Of a stretch of 5,071 bases of DNA, positions 1 to 5,071 are shown in pieces (position 1 is the stretch's first letter; every line of letters starts with the position of its first letter). The notes beneath the pieces are model-generated. The model saw only the letters and a list, made by a program, of their open reading frames with translations. It was not told the DNA's origin and did no database searches. Source of the stretch: Weimeria sp002480925 (GTDB taxonomy: Bacteria; Bacillota; Clostridia; Lachnospirales; Lachnospiraceae); contig NZ_JBQHVU010000041.1 of assembly GCF_052064335.1 (NCBI RefSeq), positions 1 to 5,071 on the forward strand. The letters run 5' to 3'. Made by a program: the position numbers and the translations under genes.

Positions 1-83
1 ACTCCGACCGGCAATGAGGCGACAGCTATCAGCGGCCTAAAAGCCGGGTTTAAGTCACTCTTTATTGAATTTTCAAGGTGCTA

Positions 84-102
84 CGCGGTATTTTATACTG
101 CG
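84..102 (+). repeat. Short hairpin with TTT loop
   Basis: CGCGGTAT and ATACTGCG form an eight-pair stem (one G-U) around a TTT loop on the plus strand; on the minus strand one pair is lost. No T run follows in either direction, so it is not an intrinsic terminator. It sits downstream of the operon, where the sequence changes from GC-rich to AT-rich. Its role is unknown; it could be a scar or the subterminal hairpin of a mobile element. Confidence 0.4.
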
Positions 103-110
103 AAGTTTGA

Positions 111-242
111 GACAATAATTTTTATCAAGGCAGCCATCATATCAGAAGCAAAATAGAAACATACACTTATAGGCCGAAAATACCATGAAACAACGCTCGC
201 GGCTTGGTACAATTATGTCTATGTCAAGCAAATATTATTGTC
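111..242. repeat. Perfect 9-bp inverted repeat spaced 114 bases apart
   Basis: GACAATAAT at 111-119 is the exact reverse complement of ATTATTGTC at 234-242. Together they bound a 132-base AT-rich segment just downstream of the operon that encodes nothing I can recognise. The arms could be the ends of a very small non-autonomous element, but no target-site duplication is visible and the arms are AT-rich, so chance is a real alternative. Confidence 0.25.
185..213 (+). promoter_or_regulatory. Possible plus-strand promoter reading into the 3' end of the operon
   Basis: TGGTACAAT at 205-213 is an extended -10 (TG, one base, then TACAAT, 5 of 6). ATGAAA at 185-190 matches 4 of 6 bases of a -35 box at a 17-base spacing. 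A transcript from here would run antisense into the end of the fused permease gene. Such matches are common by chance in AT-rich DNA. Confidence 0.2.
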
Positions 243-261
243 AATCATCACTGTAATTCTG

Positions 262-1920
262 CTATATATGAAGAGCAAAATTTCTACCATCACATTTAAG
301 GACTCCGTTCTCGTATGTCACATCTCCATCCTCCACATCATCCGCAACGACCTGTTGACGTGAAGTTTTAAGATTTATTCCTCGTATGCAGTTGTCTTTC
401 ATATAAATTACCCTGCCATCTGCCACGAAAAACCAGTCAACTTTGCTCACCGTTGCAAAGGAGTCCTCGACTGAATCTTCATCCCTATATGAAGTCAGGA
501 GATTGTAGAAATCCTCTGAGTTATTTTTCATATCTGAATAAATATACGAATCCTTATTCGTCATAAGATCCATACATCTGATATAGATTCCACTGTCCTC
601 GTCGTTTTCCATCAGATAATAACACTTTGAACCATTTACAAATACAAGATCTATGCTATTCTCATATGGAAAGGCGTTGTTCAGCACTCTTTCAGTGCTT
701 CCATCATTTTCTGTCTTTATCAAGGTGTTGTTATCGAAGTCTATCGAAATATCACATTTACTTCCATTTATTACTGTAGACATATGGTTTTCTTCACCAT
801 ATGGGATAACTATTTTCCCTTTGACAGAAGTATCAGATATCGCTCCACATCCTGACAATACAAACGGTACTACCAGAAAAGCAATCATTCTGAGTCGTCT
901 GGTTTTTGAGAACAGGCAATAACTGGCAAACGATATTATCACCAAAGCTATAATATACGAAGTGATCAAAGTGATAAACTGATTCCTTTCTATTGCATGA
1001 AAGACACATCTCGTCTTCAATCCATCCTCTTCTATGACTGACTCATATCGTGATGGGTAGAAATACCCACACCCCTTTATCAGTCCAAGTGGCAAGAAAT
1101 ATACTATATCAGATCTGCCACATACTATATCAATGATAAGACGTGACAGAGTACACAGAACAATCGTAAGAATCCTGTTTTTCACAAGAACTATCACTAG
1201 AGCAGTACATGAAGCCATAAGCATACAACCCAGTATCCGTATAAAGAAAGCCGATACTGCAGTCCTTGCAAGCGACATATTCCATATTGTACCGTTGAAT
1301 ACCTCGAGTGTATCAAGAGGCGCCAATGTATATGGTAATCCGACGGTCACAGCCAGATATTCTGCTTTTATAAATTGAAATGTGGCTCCCAGAAAAATCG
1401 ATATGGATACTGACAGCAGAATCTTTGATGTCCCGCATCCGTACCTGCTCTTCTTTCCAGTCAGAAGCATGGTGTACATATCAGAATCGTATTCCACAGA
1501 ATATATCATGGTTACAATCAATATGATAGATATAACTAGCAAATAAGGAGTGTTATCTATGTAAAGAAGTGTCTGCCATCCCCTGTAGTCATAGATAAAG
1601 CCTGCATCCAGGCCCTTCTCATAAGTGTACTGATGGTAAATCACCTGAAAGGCTTTTCTCTCACGTGAGTTTTTTACCTTTTTACTATCTTGATGCAAAA
1701 GCCTGTTATACTCAGCTTCAATCTCATCGGACTTCTGTCTGGTCAACGGTCCTCCATACTTTTCTATATAAGATTGATACTCATCTTCATTCTCATCAAT
1801 CATATAATGAGAGTAATATCCATGACAGAGTGTGACGATAATCTGTACAATAAGTAGCACTACTAACCAAACCATTCCATGCTGCTTTATAAAAAACTTC
1901 TTCGATTCTTCTGAGAGCAT
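262..1920 (-). CDS. ABC-2-type permease fused to a lipobox and extracytoplasmic beta-rich domain
   Basis: This 552-residue protein has two parts. Residues 1-340 are a second ABC-2 permease, with membrane segments near 17-34, 125-143, 166-186, 222-247, 249-267 and 316-337. It has a charged loop of about 90 residues after the first segment, and VEYDSDMYTMLLTG (142-155) after the second, matching the coupling motif of the preceding permease. Then follow a basic stretch (KTRRLR, 339-344), a short hydrophobic helix and the lipobox LSGC ending at Cys358. Residues 359-552 are a hydrophilic, beta-rich domain with propeller-like strands such as SGIYIRCMDL and DGRVIYMKDN, predicted outside the cell. 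Signal peptidase II cleavage before Cys358 could release it as a lipid-anchored protein. The ATG is well supported by GGAG seven bases upstream. Met345 has no ribosome binding site, so a separate lipoprotein gene is less likely than a true fusion. The domain is short for a full propeller and ends in CDGRNF, like the first gene of the operon. Substrate and role are unknown. Confidence 0.85.
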   Translation of the reverse strand: MLSEESKKFFIKQHGMVWLVVLLIVQIIVTLCHGYYSHYMIDENEDEYQSYIEKYGGPLTRQKSDEIEAEYNRLLHQDSKKVKNSRERKAFQVIYHQYTYEKGLDAGFIYDYRGWQTLLYIDNTPYLLVISIILIVTMIYSVEYDSDMYTMLLTGKKSRYGCGTSKILLSVSISIFLGATFQFIKAEYLAVTVGLPYTLAPLDTLEVFNGTIWNMSLARTAVSAFFIRILGCMLMASCTALVIVLVKNRILTIVLCTLSRLIIDIVCGRSDIVYFLPLGLIKGCGYFYPSRYESVIEEDGLKTRCVFHAIERNQFITLITSYIIALVIISFASYCLFSKTRRLRMIAFLVVPFVLSGCGAISDTSVKGKIVIPYGEENHMSTVINGSKCDISIDFDNNTLIKTENDGSTERVLNNAFPYENSIDLVFVNGSKCYYLMENDEDSGIYIRCMDLMTNKDSYIYSDMKNNSEDFYNLLTSYRDEDSVEDSFATVSKVDWFFVADGRVIYMKDNCIRGINLKTSRQQVVADDVEDGDVTYENGVLKCDGRNFALHI

Positions 1921-3032
1921 TTTCTTTCTCCAAAATATGCTAATAGACCAGGTATGCTGTCACATAACCCCATAGACACCATAATTACGATCTGCACTAT
2001 GAGATACATGCTTGTCAACGGAATATAATATTCTCCCACATATATCCCCTTCAGAGCTTTAAATATATCCACTGCCACCAGTCCGCTGAATGGACTTGCC
2101 ACTACAAACGCATTATATCTCTGATCAATACAGTTCCAGAATCCTCGCATATAAATGAATATCACAACCATTGCAAGTGCTGATATCAGCAGAGAATAAA
2201 CATTTTTTATCCTTCTGCATAAGAAAACCAGGATCTGCGAAAACGAAATAAATCCCAGGATTCTGAGAGCTACTGTTATCAGATAAAATCCTATCAACGA
2301 AACGTCAAGTGGACAGTACTTATAATCCTCAATTGAATACACCGGGCACCTCATATACTTAAGTCCATACGTTAGTGAATATACCAGAAAATTTTCTATT
2401 GAAAAGGTGGCGACAAGTATCACTGAGACACAAACAGCCATCAGATTCTTCTCAAGGAAATAACTTCTAAACCGCCCTGATGAAGAGAGTAGGATATCAC
2501 GCATCCCACTCTTCTCTTCTATTTTAATGCAAGGAATTATTGTAAGCAGAAGCATGGCAATGATAAAAATGTCAGAGTAGTCATATGAGAACAGCTTTTT
2601 CCACCCTATCGTATCAAAAAACGTATCAAGCTGCCTGCCTACATAATGACTTTTTATATATCTATCTTCTGATGCCCGATCTACTATTTTCTGATTTTTT
2701 CCAGCATATGATGCCATATATTTATACGGTTTATAGAAACATGTGCTAAGGATTGCATATTTATATCCGCTATGCTCCGAATTTGAATACAGACGCATGA
2801 TATATGAGGCTTTACCCGCTGTCATCCTTCCTTTTGTTTTATCCATCAGTGCAGAATAGTATTTCCATTCCTCAGAGCTCACCGATGGTCTTGTAATCCC
2901 GTCCGAGAGCCAGCCAGACCCATGATAATATCCATAAATGATGATGCCCGCATTTATCAAAAGAAGGGTAACGATTAATGCAATCACATATCTTCGCAGA
3001 AATGTTTTTCTGAGCTCGTATTTCAGTTCCAT
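1887..3032 (-). CDS. ABC-2-type transporter permease, with large extracytoplasmic loop
   Basis: This 381-residue integral membrane protein is one of two different permease subunits expected to pair above the ATPase. Predicted membrane segments lie at about 14-34, 153-169, 198-220, 245-267, 277-295 and 341-357. The N-terminus is basic (RKTFLRR), which places it in the cytoplasm. Residues 35-152 form a polar loop of nearly 120 residues between the first two segments, predicted outside the cell. After segment 2 comes IEEKSGMRDILLSSSGRFRS (171-190), the acidic/SGM/LLSS stretch found in ABC-2 permeases where the chain re-enters the cytoplasm and contacts the ATPase. The next permease has a similar segment at the same place. 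The ATG overlaps the ATPase stop by one base (TAATG) and has GAGGG five bases upstream. The 3' end overlaps the next gene by 34 bases. The family is assigned from topology and this motif; the substrate is unknown. Confidence 0.85.
   Translation of the reverse strand: MELKYELRKTFLRRYVIALIVTLLLINAGIIIYGYYHGSGWLSDGITRPSVSSEEWKYYSALMDKTKGRMTAGKASYIMRLYSNSEHSGYKYAILSTCFYKPYKYMASYAGKNQKIVDRASEDRYIKSHYVGRQLDTFFDTIGWKKLFSYDYSDIFIIAMLLLTIIPCIKIEEKSGMRDILLSSSGRFRSYFLEKNLMAVCVSVILVATFSIENFLVYSLTYGLKYMRCPVYSIEDYKYCPLDVSLIGFYLITVALRILGFISFSQILVFLCRRIKNVYSLLISALAMVVIFIYMRGFWNCIDQRYNAFVVASPFSGLVAVDIFKALKGIYVGEYYIPLTSMYLIVQIVIMVSMGLCDSIPGLLAYFGERKCSQKNRRSFL
1928..1931 (-). promoter_or_regulatory. Ribosome binding site of the fused permease, inside the preceding gene
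   Basis: The minus strand reads GGAG followed by seven bases (AAAGAAA) and ATG at 1918-1920. It lies within the last codons of the preceding permease and fixes the start of the fused permease, giving a 34-base overlap between the two genes. Confidence 0.7.
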
Positions 3033-3907
3033 TATAGCCCTCTTTCCCTACTGTAGACTTCTAAGAAAACATCTTCCAGATGCGGCGTAACTCTACTGAA
3101 GCCTTCCTCTGATGGCTTTTTGCTACTGATAATACGAAGTGTCACTTTATCATTCTCGCGCCTCATCCCTGACACCAGATAATGTCCAGACGCACTGACC
3201 GCTTCTTTCTCAGGCATGGATGCTTCCCACACTTCATCTGAGATACTACCACAAAGGTCCGCTATCGTACCTTTTTCTTTGAGATGTCCACTGTCAAATA
3301 TCATCACCTGATTGGCTATGAATTCAATATCTGATACTATATGCGTCGTGATGATTACAATCCTGTCTTTTGCGATTGAAGAAATAATATTACGAAACCT
3401 TATCCTTTCCGCAGGATCAAGTCCGGCCGTTGGCTCATCAAGAATCAGAACCATCGGATCATTAAGTATCGCCTGTGCTATTCCTACTCTCTGCCTCATT
3501 CCACCCGACAGTTCCTGTATTTTTTTCCCTGCATCATCCTGTAGATTGACTGCATGAAGAGCCTTTTCAATCCTTGTTCCAATTTCAGTTACCGGGATAT
3601 CCTTTACCCTGCACATATATCCAAGGAACTCGCTTACTGTAAAATTCTGATAAAACCTACAGTTCTGTGGCATATACCCGATATCAGCCAGATACCTCTT
3701 CCCAAGTTTTCTGATGTCCGTCCCATTGTACCTTATCACGCCGCTGGTCTGTGGAATTACACCTATAATGATATTTACAAGCGTGGTCTTCCCTGCCCCA
3801 TTTGCTCCAAGAACTCCATAGACACCTTTTTCAAGTCCAAAACTCACCTGATCAAGTGCCTTTGTATTCCTATATTTTTTTGAGACATTATCAATTTCAA
3901 GAAGCAT
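3032..3907 (-). CDS. ABC transporter ATP-binding protein (ABC-2 exporter type)
   Basis: This is the cytoplasmic ATPase that powers the exporter formed with the two downstream permeases. Counting from the ATG at 3907 (291 residues), the motifs are Walker A GANGAGKT (34-41), Q-loop Gln81, signature LSGGM (133-137), Walker B VLILDEP (153-159), D-loop GLDP (162-165) and H-loop His189. All catalytic residues are present. About 70 further residues end in LEDVFL (277-282), a C-terminal motif common in the CcmA/DrrA/NatA type of drug and peptide exporter ATPases. A GTG nine codons upstream (3932-3934) would also be in frame but has no ribosome binding site. The ATG gives the family's normal beginning (MLLEIDNVSKKY), although its AAGGA is 14 bases away, so re-initiation after the preceding stop is likely. 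The start overlaps the preceding gene by 11 bases, and the stop overlaps the next ATG by one base. The substrate is not predictable. The Q-loop keeps glutamine, unlike the E-loop of lantibiotic-immunity LanF proteins. Confidence 0.95.
   Translation of the reverse strand: MLLEIDNVSKKYRNTKALDQVSFGLEKGVYGVLGANGAGKTTLVNIIIGVIPQTSGVIRYNGTDIRKLGKRYLADIGYMPQNCRFYQNFTVSEFLGYMCRVKDIPVTEIGTRIEKALHAVNLQDDAGKKIQELSGGMRQRVGIAQAILNDPMVLILDEPTAGLDPAERIRFRNIISSIAKDRIVIITTHIVSDIEFIANQVMIFDSGHLKEKGTIADLCGSISDEVWEASMPEKEAVSASGHYLVSGMRRENDKVTLRIISSKKPSEEGFSRVTPHLEDVFLEVYSRERGL
3038..3042 (-). promoter_or_regulatory. Ribosome binding site of the first permease, inside the ATPase gene
   Basis: The minus strand reads GAGGG with a five-base spacer (CTATA) before ATG at 3030-3032. 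It lies in the last codons of the ATPase gene. The ATPase stop and this ATG share one base in a TAATG junction, the usual arrangement for coupled translation. Confidence 0.65.
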
Positions 3908-4973
3908 AAACTGCTTTAAAATCCTTTCCTTCACAATAGACTATAATGAATTTCCCATCCTTCTGGTCTATCCGGATAGCTTTGACCCCTGCTCTACTTT
4001 TGAGCTTTCTCTCATACAGCACCTTCATATTACTGGTATCATATACGCGGATACGAAACGAATTTTCATCAATATATTTCACCGCGGCCATTTGCAAGCC
4101 GTCTTCTCCTAACGCTGCAAGAGTGCTCTCTAGTCCATCGAGTTCATAGCAGATCAGCTTTCCATCTGGAATCTTCATAGCATACATTTTTCCATTTGTA
4201 CTGTTTGTCCCAGGCTTCTCCCACTCTGTTATCCAGATCATGTTTCCTTTATGATAAATGCCGTCTCCCTGATAGTTCCTGATAGTCTGATATCTGCATT
4301 CATCATTCATATCTACAAAGCCTAGAACCGTATCAGTATCATTATCTAGGAGATCTCCTTTGAATGCAATATGCTCATTATCGGTAAAAGTAATATAGCT
4401 AACAGAAATATCCTCATCATTAAACGAATCAAGCATTCCATCACTTGAATTTTCTATATCAATATAATATATTTCCTGTGAAAGTGGAAAAGCTATCAGC
4501 CTTCCATCTGGGCTAACCACACAATCTATTGCTGAAAAAAGCCTTTCTGAATCATCATTTTTCTTTATAAAATCATAAAAGGATACCTCTCCTGTCTTTT
4601 TTAGATTATCATCATAATAGACGATGTACATATCTTTTACCTTTAAAGGATCTATGCTCGGCGATACTTCTATAAGATCTGAGCTGACAGACTGATTACC
4701 ATCTTCTTTATCCTCCGTCTCTTCCTGCTTTACATATATGCAATAATATCCGTTATTTATCTTTCCATAAGAAAATACTAGTTCAGTTTTTCCCATCTCT
4801 GCCTTCCTGATTACTTTCTCATTTATATAGTCATACAGATATATTCCACTATTATTGCTTTCAATTCCTGTATAGCCGCCAGTACTGACCGCATCCATAT
4901 CCACATCAGCATCTTTATCATTCTGTGTATTTATCTTTTCAGCATCTCCTGTGGCATTATTGTCATACGCCAA
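3897..4973 (-). CDS. Beta-propeller-like protein, first gene of an ABC exporter operon; N-terminus possibly truncated
   Basis: This 358-residue protein starts at a TTG codon. The start is supported by a GGAGGG ribosome binding site nine bases upstream, and no ATG, GTG or TTG lies between it and the in-frame TAG at 5025-5027. Residues 1-40 are a polar Asn/Asp-rich linker. From about residue 42 to the end there are roughly six repeating beta-rich units. Examples are SGIYLYDY near 42, VSPDGRLIAF at 153-162 (the PD40/WD40-like blade motif) followed by EIYYIDIEN, and KMYAMKIPDGKLICYEL at 262-278. This pattern is typical of beta-propellers, which usually bind ligands or proteins. Such proteins beside ABC permeases are normally exported, yet no signal peptide or membrane segment is visible. 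The 17 in-frame codons upstream include two cysteines but form no signal sequence, so the gene may have lost its 5' end. Its stop overlaps the ATPase start by 11 bases. The fold is likely; the function is unknown. Confidence 0.75.
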   Translation of the reverse strand: MAYDNNATGDAEKINTQNDKDADVDMDAVSTGGYTGIESNNSGIYLYDYINEKVIRKAEMGKTELVFSYGKINNGYYCIYVKQEETEDKEDGNQSVSSDLIEVSPSIDPLKVKDMYIVYYDDNLKKTGEVSFYDFIKKNDDSERLFSAIDCVVSPDGRLIAFPLSQEIYYIDIENSSDGMLDSFNDEDISVSYITFTDNEHIAFKGDLLDNDTDTVLGFVDMNDECRYQTIRNYQGDGIYHKGNMIWITEWEKPGTNSTNGKMYAMKIPDGKLICYELDGLESTLAALGEDGLQMAAVKYIDENSFRIRVYDTSNMKVLYERKLKSRAGVKAIRIDQKDGKFIIVYCEGKDFKAVYAS

Positions 4974-5041
4974 ATTAAAATTCCCTCCGGCGTCACAAAA
5001 ACTGCATTTTATTATCTGAGTTAACTAAATATTCCTACCAG
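4974..5041 (-). promoter_or_regulatory. Leader of the operon; only a weak promoter candidate
   Basis: The operon promoter should lie here or beyond the right edge. The minus strand has a GATAAT (-10-like, 5 of 6) about 40 bases before the TTG start, but nothing resembling TTGACA lies 16-18 bases further upstream, where the bases read about TGGTAGG. I see no operator-type palindrome except the short GTTAAC. The true promoter may be upstream of the window, with transcription running in from another gene. Confidence 0.25.
4983..4988 (-). promoter_or_regulatory. Ribosome binding site deciding the TTG start of the first gene
   Basis: On the minus strand this reads GGAGGG and lies nine bases before TTG at 4971-4973. 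It is the best reason to accept a rare TTG start, because no other start codon exists between here and the upstream in-frame stop. It could be accidental: if the gene once ran further upstream, the same bases would encode Gly-Gly. Confidence 0.6.
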
Positions 5042-5071
5042 AGCGTGTTGCATTTTGCGGCACGCTTTTTT
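5042..5071 (+). terminator. Intrinsic terminator pointing rightward (plus strand), with no plus-strand gene before it
   Basis: Positions 5042-5052 pair with 5056-5066 (AGCGTGTTGCA with TGCGGCACGCT) to give an 11-bp stem around a three-base TTT loop, followed by a T run from 5067 to the window edge. Two of the pairs are G-U and form only in RNA copied in the plus direction; on the minus strand they become A-C mismatches. The T run is also on the plus side only, so the direction is clear. No plus-strand gene precedes it in the window. It may stop antisense transcription into a neighbour, or be the end of a foreign element. On the minus strand it would lie upstream of the operon and could form only a weaker hairpin. 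Confidence 0.7.

Larger units (their letters stand above)
1..261. other. Downstream flank of the operon, no assignable gene
   Basis: By direct count the first 60 bases are 57% GC (34 of 60) and the next 60 are 32% (19 of 60), an abrupt change. Two plus-strand frames enter from the left edge: one stops at 38-40 after 12 codons and the other at 154-156 after 51 codons. I recognise neither product. A 4-bp palindrome (CGGC and GCCG, 34-47) lies in the GC-rich part. I find no strong terminator for the minus-strand operon. Confidence 0.4.

Noticed and set aside
1..156. Partial plus-strand coding region entering from the left edge and ending at TAG 154-156 (51 codons)
   Set aside because: The translation matches nothing I recognise, a second frame ends at 38-40, and the composition changes sharply within it. 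Sequence to the left would be needed to decide.
180..210. Operon terminator downstream of the last gene: TACCA (minus strand, 209-205) pairing with TGGTA (185-181), then TTTT
   Set aside because: The stem is only five pairs with a 19-base loop and a four-base T run, too weak to call. No better hairpin with a T run was found on the minus strand in 1-261.
212..244. Minus-strand promoter reading leftward: two TTGACA boxes (239-244 and 222-227) and CATAAT (212-217)
   Set aside because: The spacings are 21 and 4 bases, and at the proper 17-base spacing the sequence is TAGACA, a poor -10. No gene is visible downstream.
262..888. A separate lipoprotein gene starting at Met345 of the fused permease (ATG at 886-888)
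   Set aside because: There is no Shine-Dalgarno sequence before this ATG, the basic residues that make a signal peptide lie before it, and the frame is open without a stop from the permease start. Kept as a fusion.
3032..3907. Identification of the ATPase as a lantibiotic-immunity LanF
   Set aside because: LanF proteins have glutamate in place of the Q-loop glutamine; here the glutamine is kept (GYMPQN), and the permeases are much larger than LanE/LanG.
3908..3934. GTG at 3932-3934 as the ATPase start (nine extra residues)
   Set aside because: It has no ribosome binding site at a workable distance and adds residues that precede the usual family N-terminus. The ATG at 3905-3907 is preferred.
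653..4149. Open frames of about 67-109 codons on the plus strand (653-922, 1133-1378, 3312-3557, 3554-3883, 3946-4149)
   Set aside because: All lie opposite the four well-supported minus-strand genes. I saw no recognisable domain in their translations, and the minus-strand products carry clear family motifs over the same bases.
1..5071. CRISPR arrays, tRNA or rRNA genes, riboswitches
   Set aside because: I found no regularly spaced repeats, no tRNA-like cloverleaf with acceptor end, and no recognised riboswitch core on either strand.

Overview
The window carries one compact minus-strand operon of four coding regions (4973 down to 262). There are about 260 non-coding or unassigned bases to its left and about 100 bases of leader to its right. 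Moderately low GC, frequent AGA and ATA codons, a TTG start, strong GGAGG-type ribosome binding sites and a lipoprotein-type signal all point to a low-GC Firmicute, most likely a Clostridia/Lachnospiraceae-type gut anaerobe. That placement is inference; no rRNA or taxonomic marker gene is present.

Layout in transcription order (right to left):
(1) 4973-3897: a beta-propeller-like protein with a TTG start and no visible signal peptide.
(2) 3907-3032: an ABC-transporter ATPase with every canonical motif.
(3) 3032-1887: an ABC-2-type permease of six predicted membrane segments with a large extracytoplasmic loop after the first.
(4) 1920-262: a second permease of the same plan whose reading frame continues through a short hydrophobic helix with a lipobox (LSGC, Cys358) into an extracytoplasmic domain of about 195 residues.
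All four genes overlap (11, 1 and 34 bases), so they are probably translated in a coupled way and work as one machine.

The most economical reading is a heterodimeric ABC-2 exporter (one ATPase, two different permeases) with surface propeller-like domains contributed by the first and last genes. The two domains end in the same kind of motif (Cys-Asp/Glu-Gly-Arg/Lys-Asn/Asp-Phe), which suggests they are paralogous. The set resembles lantibiotic self-immunity systems (LanFEG plus a LanI lipoprotein), but the ATPase keeps the Q-loop glutamine and the permeases are much larger, so it is not a canonical LanFEG. The substrate cannot be told from the sequence.

The right edge (4974-5071) holds a good ribosome binding site and an intrinsic terminator that points the wrong way for this operon (plus strand) and has no plus-strand gene in front of it. 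The left edge (1-261) holds a GC-rich patch next to AT-rich DNA, a short hairpin, a separated inverted repeat and a possible plus-strand promoter. I see no convincing terminator for the operon there. Both edges could be scars of mobile DNA, but this is not proven.
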